From an uncultured Eubacteriales bacterium (GTDB lineage Bacteria > Bacillota > Clostridia > Peptostreptococcales > Anaerovoracaceae), in the NCBI GenBank assembly GCA_900315895.1, contig ONAY01000004.1, positions 1 through 64,000 on the forward strand: 64,000 nucleotides of DNA, in the 5' to 3' direction. Below are positions 17,340 to 25,340 of the stretch, piece by piece. The first letter of the stretch is position 1, and the number at the start of each line of letters is the position of its first letter. Both the position numbers and the translations under genes were made by a program. The notes under the pieces were generated by a model. It was not told where the DNA came from, ran no database searches, and saw nothing but the letters and a program-made list of their open reading frames with translations.

Positions 17340-17644
17340 CAGTCCTCTTCCTCTTCGTCGAGTCTCTCCAATATCCTTCTGTATCCGTCTGCGCCGTACC
17401 TTAAGCACTTGTTGATCCTCGAGATGGTAGCGGTGGAAGCATTAGTCTCCGCCTCTATCTCCTCATAAGTCTCTCTCTTGTACAAAAGCTTGGCTACCTT
17501 AAGCCTCTGCGCTATGGAATACAGTTCGTTCACAGTGCAGATATCCTCGAAAAACCTATAGCAATCCTCTTCATCCTCCAATACGAGGATCGCCTTGAAC
17601 AGTTCGTCTATATCCTCTGACTTGAACTTGGATTCGTATGCCAT
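17339..17644 (-). CDS. yerC: YerC/YecD family TrpR-like DNA-binding protein
   Basis: A 101-residue relative of the Trp repressor fold. It begins with an acidic helix (EDIDELFKAILVLEDEEDC), followed by the TrpR-like helices CTVNELYSIAQRLKVAKLL and a helix-turn-helix Y-E-E-I-E-x-x-T-N-A-S-T-A-T-I-S-R, ending in an acidic tail EEEED. YerC of B. subtilis is linked to regulation near purine and recombination genes but its ligand is not settled. The start chosen is ATG at 17644 with AAGGAGG 6 nt before it; an in-frame start nine codons earlier lacks a site. First gene of a five-gene operon and preceded by its own promoter. Confidence 0.9.
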   Translation of the reverse strand: MAYESKFKSEDIDELFKAILVLEDEEDCYRFFEDICTVNELYSIAQRLKVAKLLYKRETYEEIEAETNASTATISRINKCLRYGADGYRRILERLDEEEED

Positions 17645-17685
17645 TAGAACCTCCTTTTCACTTTTACGCATTAAAATCTAAAAGT

Positions 17686-17715
17686 ATTATATAACTTAAT
17701 AATAGTTTTCGTCAA
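17686..17715 (-). promoter_or_regulatory. promoter of the yerC operon
   Basis: Minus-strand TTGACG (17710-17715), an 18-nt spacer and a perfect TATAAT (17686-17691). The -35 box lies inside the last codons of recJ. The predicted leader is about 35 nt. Confidence 0.75.
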
Positions 17716-19354
17716 TGATGTTTTCAGCTATTAACTGAAGTCTTTTTCTGCCCTGCCAGACCTGAGTCTCCAGGGTGCCTGTGGCGCTGATCCTTCTTCC
17801 GGGTCTCAGGATGTTCCTGAATTCCCCGGCTCTTCTGAACAGCACACAGGTCAGGGATTCTCCCCCTCTGCCCCTTAAGTTGAACTTTACGTGCTGCTCC
17901 TCATCTCCCATGTATCTCACATCTGTAAGGATGCCGCCCTTCACCAGAAATGCCGGCCTCTTGTTGTCCTGACCGAAGGGTTCCAGCAGGCTCAGCTCGT
18001 CAGCCAGTTCCATGGAACAGTCATCCACGCCGGCTTCCAGATCCCAGGGATACTTCCTCTCAAAGACCTCCGGGTCATTCTCTTTGATCTCATGGATGTC
18101 CCTCAGGATACCTTCCTTCAGCAGCGGCAGATTCTCCTCTGATATGGTGAATCCGCAAGCCTTGGCGTGACCGCCGAACTTCAGGAAAAGGCTGTCGTAT
18201 TTCTTAAGCATATCGTAGATGCTTAAGCCGTCTATGCTGCGTCCCGTCCCTTTCAGATATCCCTCTTCCTGGGTTTTCATGCAGATTATGCAGGGGCGGT
18301 TATAGGTCTCCTTGATCTTGCCTGCAACGATCCCTGCTATTCCCTCATGGGCTTCAGGACATTCGATGAGTTTGAAATCCTCATCATCCATGAGCTCCAC
18401 GCACCTTGTGTAAGTGTCCTGCTGGAGTGTTTTGCGCTTATTGTTCAAAACATCCAGCTGCTGGGCCATCTCTCTGATGCCCGGATCTCCTTCCTTCGCA
18501 GTAAGAAGCCTCACGCCCAGGGAAGCGTCTCCAAGCCTTCCGGCCGCATTCAGATGAGGCACCAGTATGAAGCCTGCGTCCTCAGACTTTATCTCTCCAA
18601 GCTCCAGCCCCGAAACTCTGATGAGCTCCCTCAGTCCCGGGCGCTTACCTGAATTCAGAGCCCTGAGCCCATACTTTACCAGGGTCCTGTTTTCGTCTGT
18701 AAGGGGCATCATATCTCCGATGGTCCCTACTGCCACCAGGTCCAGAACCTCCGCCAGAACTGATTTTGGAAGGTCTGACTTCATCCTCAGGGCCTGGCTC
18801 AGTTTGAAAGCCACTCCGCAGCCGCAGAGCCCCTCAAAGGGGTATTTGCTTCCGGGCTTCTTGGGATCTATCAAAAGGCACTTGGCCATTCTGTCCGTGA
18901 TATTGTGGTGGTCCGTCACCAATATCTTCATCCCAAGTTCTTCAGCGTATCTGGCCTCCTCCTCGGATACCGCTCCACAGTCTACGGTAATGATGAGGCC
19001 GAAGCCTCTTTCATGGATAGCCTTTATAGCATCCATGTTCAGACCGTATCCTTCATCGAAGCGGGAAGGAATGTAATAGTCCAGATCCTTCTCTCTGCCC
19101 TTCATGAGATGACCCAGAACGGTGAGCATCAAGGCTGTGGAGGTCATTCCGTCAGCATCATAATCTCCGTAGATCATGATGCGGGTGCCTGAGGCTATCT
19201 CACGCAATATAAGATCCGCGCCTTCCTCCATGTCAGGAAGAAGGAACGGATCGTAAGTTTTCTTTGGTATCGGGGAGAGGAATTCTTCGATCTCTTCCTC
19301 CGATGTTATTCCCCGCTTATTTAAAAGTTTTAACGTAAGTTCGTTAAGTTCCAT
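17696..19354 (-). CDS. recJ: Single-strand DNA-specific exonuclease RecJ
   Basis: RecJ degrades single-stranded DNA 5' to 3' in recombination and mismatch or base excision repair. The 552-residue DHH phosphoesterase has the motifs IYGDYDADGMTSTALM (motif I), LIITVDCGAVSEEEA (II), ILVTDHHN (DHH, III), GCGVAFKLSQAL (IV), and the DHHA1 domain with the glycine-rich GRSIDGLSIYDML and KFGGHAKACGFT. A C-terminal OB-fold completes it. It is shorter than B. subtilis RecJ, mainly by lacking a C-terminal extension. It is the last gene of ftsE-ftsX-M23, starting 6 nt after the hydrolase gene. Confidence 0.95.
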   Translation of the reverse strand: MELNELTLKLLNKRGITSEEEIEEFLSPIPKKTYDPFLLPDMEEGADLILREIASGTRIMIYGDYDADGMTSTALMLTVLGHLMKGREKDLDYYIPSRFDEGYGLNMDAIKAIHERGFGLIITVDCGAVSEEEARYAEELGMKILVTDHHNITDRMAKCLLIDPKKPGSKYPFEGLCGCGVAFKLSQALRMKSDLPKSVLAEVLDLVAVGTIGDMMPLTDENRTLVKYGLRALNSGKRPGLRELIRVSGLELGEIKSEDAGFILVPHLNAAGRLGDASLGVRLLTAKEGDPGIREMAQQLDVLNNKRKTLQQDTYTRCVELMDDEDFKLIECPEAHEGIAGIVAGKIKETYNRPCIICMKTQEEGYLKGTGRSIDGLSIYDMLKKYDSLFLKFGGHAKACGFTISEENLPLLKEGILRDIHEIKENDPEVFERKYPWDLEAGVDDCSMELADELSLLEPFGQDNKRPAFLVKGGILTDVRYMGDEEQHVKFNLRGRGGESLTCVLFRRAGEFRNILRPGRRISATGTLETQVWQGRKRLQLIAENIIDENYY

Positions 19355-19360
19355 TTTAAT

Positions 19361-20443
19361 TTAGAAATATCCCAACGGATCCACGTACTCGCCGTTGAGA
19401 CGCACCTCGAAGTGCAGGTGCGGTCCTGTGGATACTCCGGTGGAACCGACTCTTGCCACCAGCTGTCCCCTCTGGACTTCCTGTCCCTGAGAGACGCATA
19501 GCGCTGAAGCATGTCCGTATAGGGTCACGATGCCGCTGCCATGGTCGATCATGACACAGTTGCCGTATCCTTGATACCACTGGGCCAGGATGACCTTGCC
19601 TGAAGCTGCAGCTATGATGTCAGCTCCGGTGGAGGCTGAAATGTCGATTCCGGTGTGGAACTTCCATGTGCCGTATAACGGGTGGTATCTGTATCCGAAT
19701 GAGTACGTGATGTAATGTGATGAGGGACAAGGCCACGTAAACGCGCCTCCCTCATATATTTTCTTTTCGTCCTGCAGCTTCTTGATCTCAGCAATAAGAG
19801 CATCGGCCTGAGCCTTAAGTTCATCTTCCTGCTTCTCCAGAAGCTTTTTCTTCTCGTTAAGTTCAGCCTGAAGTACCTTGGCCTCCTCCTTCTGAGCGTT
19901 CAAAGTATTGATCTTCTCATTGAGGGTGACCTTAAGGGCGTTTAATTCCTCCTGCTCCTTCTGGAGTCTCTCGAGGACGTCCATGTCATTCTGGTACACC
20001 TTCTGGATCATCTCCACGTTGGAAACGAACTCAGAAATGGAGTTGGAACCCATGAGAACGTCAAGGAAGCCTACAGAACCATTCTTGTACATGACCACAA
20101 GTCTGGCGTCCAGATTCTCCTGCTGTGACTCAATGTCAGCTTCCTTCTGAACAATGGCGTTCTGTGTGTCCTCTATCTCCTTGGCTGTGGCTGAGATGGA
20201 AGCATTGATGCTGTCCACCTTGTTCTGGGCGACCTGAATGTCTTTTTTGACCTGAGCCAGTTCGCCTTCCAGCTGCTCCTGTTGGTTCTTTACATCATCA
20301 AGTTCGCCTTCCTTCTGATCGATCTGCTCATCGTACGAATCAGCGTAAGCGGACTGTGACCCTCTGGGCATTACTGCGAAAGTAAAGACCATCACGAATG
20401 CCAGTATCAATACTGTCAGGCGCTTGATACTCGTTTTTTTCAT
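19361..20443 (-). CDS. Coiled-coil M23 peptidoglycan hydrolase (PcsB/EnvC-like)
   Basis: A secreted 360-residue protein: signal peptide (about 1-34, basic start then AFVMVFTFAV), a long coiled coil (about 40-235, heptads rich in Glu, Gln, Lys) and a C-terminal LytM/M23 domain. The domain shows FHTGIDIS (zinc His and Asp), YGHAS and GPHLHFEVR. It lies directly after ftsE-ftsX, so it is very probably the hydrolase activated by the FtsEX complex at division, as PcsB or CwlO are elsewhere. The start chosen is ATG at 20443 with AAAGGGG before it; a start 11 codons upstream would overlap ftsX and place charged residues before the signal peptide. Confidence 0.92.
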   Translation of the reverse strand: MKKTSIKRLTVLILAFVMVFTFAVMPRGSQSAYADSYDEQIDQKEGELDDVKNQQEQLEGELAQVKKDIQVAQNKVDSINASISATAKEIEDTQNAIVQKEADIESQQENLDARLVVMYKNGSVGFLDVLMGSNSISEFVSNVEMIQKVYQNDMDVLERLQKEQEELNALKVTLNEKINTLNAQKEEAKVLQAELNEKKKLLEKQEDELKAQADALIAEIKKLQDEKKIYEGGAFTWPCPSSHYITYSFGYRYHPLYGTWKFHTGIDISASTGADIIAAASGKVILAQWYQGYGNCVMIDHGSGIVTLYGHASALCVSQGQEVQRGQLVARVGSTGVSTGPHLHFEVRLNGEYVDPLGYF

Positions 20444-20472
20444 GATAATATCCCCTTTCTCATCCCCCGAAA

Positions 20473-21366
20473 TCATGCTTTAAGAAATCTTCTCATGGAG
20501 ACGATGCTTCCCCAAGCTCCGATAGAACATCCCAGCGCAAGGAATATGATAGACAGATTTACAGACATATACCTTACCGAGATAAGCGGGCTTGAAACGA
20601 TGGCGAATACCTGATCGCCGATTATATCAACGATCTCCTTGTAGACAAAGGTGACAGCCAATGACGCAAGGATCGCTGAAATCAGCCCGATAACTATGCC
20701 TTCCACCAGGAAAGGCCCTCTTATGAACCAGTTGTTGGCGCCTACATAGCGCATTATTGATATCTCATCCGCCCTGGCCATTACCGTCAGTTTTATGGTA
20801 TTGGACACGACTATTATAGAAATAACCACCAGAAACGCCATGATGATCAGACATGCGGTCTGCAGGAAGTCCGTGATCTTTGTGAGTTTCTCAACGGTCT
20901 CCTGATAGTACTTAACGTCCTCGATTATGGGGAACGTGCCTGCGTATCCTGCTATATCTGCAGCATTATCCAGAGAATCCACGGTTATGACAATGGATGC
21001 CGGGAAGGGATTCTCCTCCAGAGAGTCCAGCATGTAGCCGTTCTCTCCCCAGCGGTCCTTCATGATCTCCAGAGCCTCTTCCTCAGTTCTGTAGTGAACG
21101 TCGACTACTCCGTCTCTTCTCTTTAGCTTGTCCATCACCTCATCCACGTCTGACATACTGGACCCTTCTACGATGAATACCTCCACCTGGTCATAGTCCT
21201 GCTTGGCTATCTCTCCGAAGAGGTTGATGTTCACTATGATTATGAACACCAGTCCCAGAATCAGAAGCATTGCCAGAATGGAAAAGATAGAAGCGGCGCT
21301 CATTCCGCGGTTTCTGAATATCTGGACGAAGGCCTGCTTAATGTTATAGAACAAACTTCCGATCAT
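20473..21366 (-). CDS. ftsX: Cell-division membrane protein FtsX
   Basis: FtsX pairs with FtsE in an ABC-type complex that transmits a signal to an extracellular hydrolase. The 297-residue protein has the cytoplasmic N terminus IKQAFVQIFRNRGMSAAS, TM1 (about 22-45), a large extracellular loop (about 48-165), and three more helices (about 168-195, 215-245, 268-290), with the MRYVGANNWFIRGPFLVEG motif between helices 2 and 3. It overlaps ftsE by four bases (ATGA). The next gene encodes the likely partner hydrolase. The length is normal for a Gram-positive FtsX. Confidence 0.95.
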   Translation of the reverse strand: MIGSLFYNIKQAFVQIFRNRGMSAASIFSILAMLLILGLVFIIIVNINLFGEIAKQDYDQVEVFIVEGSSMSDVDEVMDKLKRRDGVVDVHYRTEEEALEIMKDRWGENGYMLDSLEENPFPASIVITVDSLDNAADIAGYAGTFPIIEDVKYYQETVEKLTKITDFLQTACLIIMAFLVVISIIVVSNTIKLTVMARADEISIMRYVGANNWFIRGPFLVEGIVIGLISAILASLAVTFVYKEIVDIIGDQVFAIVSSPLISVRYMSVNLSIIFLALGCSIGAWGSIVSMRRFLKA

Positions 21367-22079
21367 TCGTAACCGCCCCCTTTCACCATATCATCCTCTT
21401 CCATGGGGCCGTCATACACCTGCTTGGAATCGTGGATCACCTTGCCCTTGTCAATGGCTATGATCCTCTTGTCCATATTGTTAACTATATCTTTTGCGTG
21501 AGTTACCATCAGCACCGTGGTCCCTCTTAAATTGATCTGGTTCAAAAGATCCATTATGCCCCAGGCAGTGGCCGGGTCAAGGTTTCCCGTAGGCTCGTCT
21601 GCGATGAGCACGTGGGGGTTATTGACTATAGCTCTGGCTATGGCCACTCTCTGTTGTTCTCCTCCGGCCAATTCATTCGGGTACTTGTCCGCCTTGTCTG
21701 AAAGGCCAACCAGACTCAATATCTGAGGTACCTGCTTCCTTATCTGCTTGGCAGGCTTGTGAAGCACCTCCATGGCGAAGGCGATATTCTCGTAAACTGT
21801 CTTTCTGGGCAGAAGCTTGAAGTCCTGGAAAACTGTTCCCACCTTCCTCCTGTACTGAGGGATCAGCCTGTTGGAAAGCTTGTTCACATGGTAGTCGCCC
21901 ACGTAGATCTCGCCCTTGTCCACATCGATATCCTTGAGCATCAGCTTGATGAACGTAGACTTGCCGGCGCCGGAAGGGCCCACAAGGAATACGAACTCGC
22001 CCTTATCTATTTTGACTGTTACATCGTCCAAACCCACGTTTGAACTGTACATTTTGGTCACATGGTCAAAAGTGATCAC
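21363..22079 (-). CDS. ftsE: Cell-division ATP-binding protein FtsE
   Basis: FtsE is the ATPase of the FtsEX complex. The 238-residue protein shows Walker A GPSGAGKST, Q-loop GTVFQDFKLLP, signature LAGGEQQRVAIARAI, Walker B VLIADEPTGNLDP and switch His in MVTHAKDI. It starts at GTG (22079) with AGGAGG seven bases before. A C-terminal extension of about 15 residues ends in GGYE. It is the first gene of the ftsE-ftsX-hydrolase-recJ operon and is preceded by a recognisable promoter. Confidence 0.96.
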   Translation of the reverse strand: MITFDHVTKMYSSNVGLDDVTVKIDKGEFVFLVGPSGAGKSTFIKLMLKDIDVDKGEIYVGDYHVNKLSNRLIPQYRRKVGTVFQDFKLLPRKTVYENIAFAMEVLHKPAKQIRKQVPQILSLVGLSDKADKYPNELAGGEQQRVAIARAIVNNPHVLIADEPTGNLDPATAWGIMDLLNQINLRGTTVLMVTHAKDIVNNMDKRIIAIDKGKVIHDSKQVYDGPMEEDDMVKGGGYE

Positions 22080-22120
22080 GTTTATCCTCCTGTAGTCATA
22101 CTACTCCATACTATATCGAT

Positions 22121-22149
22121 ATTATACAACATATAGTCAGTAATTTAAA
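22121..22149 (-). promoter_or_regulatory. promoter of ftsEX operon
   Basis: Minus-strand TATAAT (22121-22126), with TTTAAA 17 nt upstream (22144-22149), a weak -35 box. The leader is about 35 nt and ends in AGGAGG before the GTG start. Confidence 0.55.
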
Positions 22150-22174
22150 CCACTAAATGAAATATCAACCAAAT

Positions 22175-22675
22175 TTATCGTGGCCCGTAGTCTTTTTCTA
22201 TGCGGTCGGCCAGTTCTTTTATGCCTTCAAGGGCCGTCATTTCGCAGAGCTCATACATACCATACTCTGCCCTGCATATGGTCTCATAGGGCACTTCCTC
22301 CTGTATGAGATCGGGATGAAAACCCAGGAATCTGTAAAGCCCGGGCAGGTCAACACCGGCATTCTTCCTGTTCAGAAGCCAGATCACCTGTGTGTTTAAG
22401 GACCTGAGCTCCAGTATCCTGTCCGCGCTCTTTTCCAGTGATGAAGGCAGCGGATCTATGACCCCTACCATCACGTCCTGGTCTTCCGGGTCCCGTGGCT
22501 CCTCTGTCACCACATACCTGTCCTTCTCTTTTCTGAAGACTCTGACCCTGCCTTTTTTGTTCAAAAAATGGTCCAGGGCCTGTGCCACCATGTGGGCAGC
22601 TGAGCCCTGACCGATCCCGGCCACGCCAACACGGACCGTTATTCGGTCCAATAAAAAACCCTCCTGATAATTCAT
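22175..22675 (-). CDS. Unknown protein, possibly degenerate P-loop NTPase fold
   Basis: No family was recognised for this 166-residue protein. After about ten residues comes a hydrophobic strand and glycine-rich loop (VRVGVAGIGQGSAAH) followed by an Ala-rich helix, the layout of a nucleotide-binding Rossmann or MinD/SIMIBI-like fold. The Lys-Ser/Thr of a working P-loop is absent. The centre reads VMVGVIDPLPSSL and QVIWLLNRKNAG, again strand-loop patterns, and the C terminus is a helix (IKELADRIEKDYG). It lies 27 nt after the transketolase C subunit, at the end of the mgtE operon. A catalytically dead relative of the small ATPases found in clostridia is the best guess. Confidence 0.55.
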   Translation of the reverse strand: MNYQEGFLLDRITVRVGVAGIGQGSAAHMVAQALDHFLNKKGRVRVFRKEKDRYVVTEEPRDPEDQDVMVGVIDPLPSSLEKSADRILELRSLNTQVIWLLNRKNAGVDLPGLYRFLGFHPDLIQEEVPYETICRAEYGMYELCEMTALEGIKELADRIEKDYGPR

Positions 22676-22702
22676 GATCTCAGATCCTCTCCGGGGATAC
22701 CC

Positions 22703-23644
22703 CTATCCCCTCATGAGCACGTGCACTCCCTTGTAAATGTCGGAAGCTGTCATGCCGTATTTTGCTTTTAATTCTTCGGGCTTGCCCGATTCTCCGAAGG
22801 TGTCGTGCTGCCCTACCATGTACATCTTTACAGGACAGTTAACTGAAGTGAATTCCGCCACTGCCGAGCCCAGACCACCGATCACAGAGTGTTCCTCAGC
22901 AGTGAGGATCCTGCCTGTCTCCTTGGCGGCCTTCATTACCAGTTCCTCGTCCAGAGGCTTAATGGTATGCATGTCGATGACTCTCACATCGATTCCCTCT
23001 GCCTGAAGCTCCTCGGCTGCTGCCAGAGCTTCAGCTACCATTATTCCCGTGGCGATCACTGTGCAGTCCTTGCCTTCCCGGAGCACATTGCCCTTTCCGA
23101 TCTGAAGGGCAGCTGCGGTCTCGTCAGTGTAGAACTGCGGGACCTTGGCTCTTCCAAGCCTCACGTAGAATGGTCCGTCGGTATTTACGGCCATCTTGAC
23201 CAAGGCCTTTGCAGAAGGAGCATCTGACGGGCTAAGAACAGTCATGCCCGGAATGGTCCTCATGATGGCAATGTCCTCGAAGGTCTGGTGTGTGGCTCCG
23301 TCCTCACCTACGGTGATACCGGCGTGGGTGGCGCACACCTTCACATTAAGATGTGTATATCCGATGGAATTTCTGATTATCTCGAAAGCTCTTCCCGTAG
23401 CGAACATGGCGAAGGATGATGCGCACACCACCTTGCCTGAAGCTGCAAGTCCTGCTGCTACGCCGTACATGTTCTGCTCCGCTATACCCATGTCGAAGAA
23501 TCTATCAGGGTAGGCGTCTCTGAACTTGCCCGTCATGGTGGAGTTTGCCAGGTCTGCATCCAGAACCACCAGGTCCTGACGTTCCTTTCCCAGTTCCACT
23601 AAGGCTTCTGCGTAGGCTTCTCTGGTCGCTTTTTTATCTGCCAT
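22703..23644 (-). CDS. Transketolase, C-terminal subunit
   Basis: This is the pyrimidine-binding plus C-terminal domain of a split transketolase, which moves two-carbon units between pentose-phosphate sugars using thiamine diphosphate. The 313-residue protein has the strings LVVLDADLANSTMTGKF, RFFDMGIAEQNMYGVAAGLA (the catalytic Glu contacting thiamine), THAGITVGEDGATHQ and a C-terminal domain from about 190 with ATGIMVAEALAAA. The start chosen is ATG at 23644, whose A is the last base of the N-subunit stop (TGATG), implying translational coupling. Two GTG codons lie just upstream and are alternative starts. Confidence 0.94.
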   Translation of the reverse strand: MADKKATREAYAEALVELGKERQDLVVLDADLANSTMTGKFRDAYPDRFFDMGIAEQNMYGVAAGLAASGKVVCASSFAMFATGRAFEIIRNSIGYTHLNVKVCATHAGITVGEDGATHQTFEDIAIMRTIPGMTVLSPSDAPSAKALVKMAVNTDGPFYVRLGRAKVPQFYTDETAAALQIGKGNVLREGKDCTVIATGIMVAEALAAAEELQAEGIDVRVIDMHTIKPLDEELVMKAAKETGRILTAEEHSVIGGLGSAVAEFTSVNCPVKMYMVGQHDTFGESGKPEELKAKYGMTASDIYKGVHVLMRG

Positions 23645-24462
23645 CACCACTCACCTCCAAGTTCTCTAACAGCCTGCTTGGCCTGTTCCTCATCCGGCGC
23701 CTTGCCGTGCCAGCCGGGGTTGTCTGCCATGAATGATACTCCCTGACCCTTGTGGGTGGAAGCTATTATCACAGAGGGTCTGCCCTTTGCTTCCTTTGCT
23801 TCATCGAAGGCTTTGAAAAGGCTTTCAAAGTTGTGTCCGTCACACATGATAACGTTGAATCCGAAGGATCTGAACTTCTCGTCGATGGGTCTCACCTTCA
23901 TGACGTCATCGTTTTTGCCGTCGATCTGAAGGCCGTTCCAGTCCACGATGGCGCAGAGTCCGTCCAGGCCGTAGTGGCCGGCTGCCATGGCAGCCTCCCA
24001 GATGATGCCTTCCTGAAGCTCTCCGTCTCCGAGAATCGCATAGATCCTTCCCGGATTGCCGTCCAGTTTATTGGCAAGAGCCATTCCGACCGCTGCGCTG
24101 AAGCCCTGTCCCAGACTTCCTGTAGACATCTCGATTCCAGGGAGCGCTCCCATCTTTGGGTGCCCCTGGAGCCTTGTGCCCAGCTTTCTTAAGGTACCCA
24201 GTTCTTCCTTGGGGAAGAATCCTCTTTCCGCCAGAGCCGCATACTGCACCGGGGCAGCATGTCCCTTAGAAAAGATCAGTTTGTCTCTGTCCGGTCTCAA
24301 GGGATCCTCAGGGTCCACATTCATAACCTTGAAGTAGAGGGCGGTAACGATATCAGCGGAAGAAAGGGATCCTCCCGGATGACCGGAATTCGCCCCGAAA
24401 ACTTCCTTGATGACGTCGACCCTTATCCTTTGAGCGATGTCTTCATAAGTCCTGTAGTCCAT
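23644..24462 (-). CDS. Transketolase, N-terminal subunit
   Basis: This is the thiamine-diphosphate-binding subunit of the split transketolase. The 272-residue protein has NSGHPGGSLSSADIVTALYF, LIFSKGHAAPVQYAALAE, GSLGQGFSAAVGMAL and the ThDP motif GDGELQEGIIWEAAMAAGHYGLDGLCAIVDWN (GDG...N), all normal. It overlaps the nnrD gene by 20 nt, and its GGAGG site is in the nnrD coding region. With the C subunit it gives the non-oxidative pentose-phosphate pathway in this operon. Split transketolases are widespread in anaerobes, so this is not in itself odd. Confidence 0.95.
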   Translation of the reverse strand: MDYRTYEDIAQRIRVDVIKEVFGANSGHPGGSLSSADIVTALYFKVMNVDPEDPLRPDRDKLIFSKGHAAPVQYAALAERGFFPKEELGTLRKLGTRLQGHPKMGALPGIEMSTGSLGQGFSAAVGMALANKLDGNPGRIYAILGDGELQEGIIWEAAMAAGHYGLDGLCAIVDWNGLQIDGKNDDVMKVRPIDEKFRSFGFNVIMCDGHNFESLFKAFDEAKEAKGRPSVIIASTHKGQGVSFMADNPGWHGKAPDEEQAKQAVRELGGEW

Positions 24463-25327
24463 TTTTTTCCTCCAATATATTCATGATGGCCTCGGGGATG
24501 TTCTCAACTATGTCTCCCGCTATAAGCCCATACTGACCCTTCGTTTCGGAGGCGATATCCCCCGCCAGTCCGTGAAGAAATACGGATGCCATCGCTGCGT
24601 TCTTGATGTTTTGTCCAAGGAGGCCTCCCATCATGCCGCTTAACACGTCTCCCGATCCGGCAGTGGCCATTCCCGGATTTCCTGTGGTGTTCACATATAC
24701 CGGATCCAATGACCCGCCGAACATGGGCCTCACCAGCGTCCTGTTGCCCTTTAGAACCACTGTGGCACCAATCAGATCGTAAAGTTCGTTTAAGACCTCT
24801 TCCCTCTCTGCGCCCCGGAAGTCAAAATCCTTGTCATCCTTAAGAAGCCTCTCCGCCTCTCCCATGTGGGGAGTGATGACCGTTGCCAGGCCTCTTAAGC
24901 ATCTGTCCTTGACCCTGTCCTGCCAGCCCTTCAGAGCCACGATGTTCAGGGCATCTGCGTCCAGCACCAGCGGGCACTCAGCCCTCTCAAGCACATCGTC
25001 CACCAGCTGGGCTGCAGCATCATCAGTGGTGAGGCCGGGGCCCATAACGATGGCGTCATAGTAGGAATAGTCCTTCACTGTGTCATCCCTGTTTTTGATG
25101 ATCACTTCGGGAACCGCTACCTGGATCTGGGGCATGATCTCCTTGGGGACCATGGCATAGACCAGTCCTGCTCCGCTTCTTAAGGCCGCCCTTGAGCAAA
25201 GTATACAGGCCCCTGTCATCATTGGTGATCCTGCGATCACCAGCACTCTCCCAAAGTTACCCTTGTGGGATTCCGCCTGCCTTTCAGGGATGAGATTCAT
25301 GATGAGTTCATCCGTTATTTTCTTCAT
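24443..25327 (-). CDS. nnrD: ADP-dependent NAD(P)H-hydrate dehydratase
   Basis: NnrD repairs damaged, hydrated NADH and NADPH, using ADP. The 294-residue ribokinase-like protein has the KGNFGRVLVIAGSPMMTGA opening, the DALNI metal-site segment, TPHMGEAERLL and the signature NPGMATAGSGDVLSGMMGGLLGQ. It lacks the NnrE epimerase domain that is fused in many bacteria, so an epimerase would have to be encoded elsewhere. The start is ATG at 25327 with AAGGAGG before it, 13 nt after mgtE. It follows mgtE and precedes the transketolase pair in the same operon. Confidence 0.94.
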   Translation of the reverse strand: MKKITDELIMNLIPERQAESHKGNFGRVLVIAGSPMMTGACILCSRAALRSGAGLVYAMVPKEIMPQIQVAVPEVIIKNRDDTVKDYSYYDAIVMGPGLTTDDAAAQLVDDVLERAECPLVLDADALNIVALKGWQDRVKDRCLRGLATVITPHMGEAERLLKDDKDFDFRGAEREEVLNELYDLIGATVVLKGNRTLVRPMFGGSLDPVYVNTTGNPGMATAGSGDVLSGMMGGLLGQNIKNAAMASVFLHGLAGDIASETKGQYGLIAGDIVENIPEAIMNILEEKNGLQDL

Positions 25328-25340
25328 CTTAGTTTCCTCC

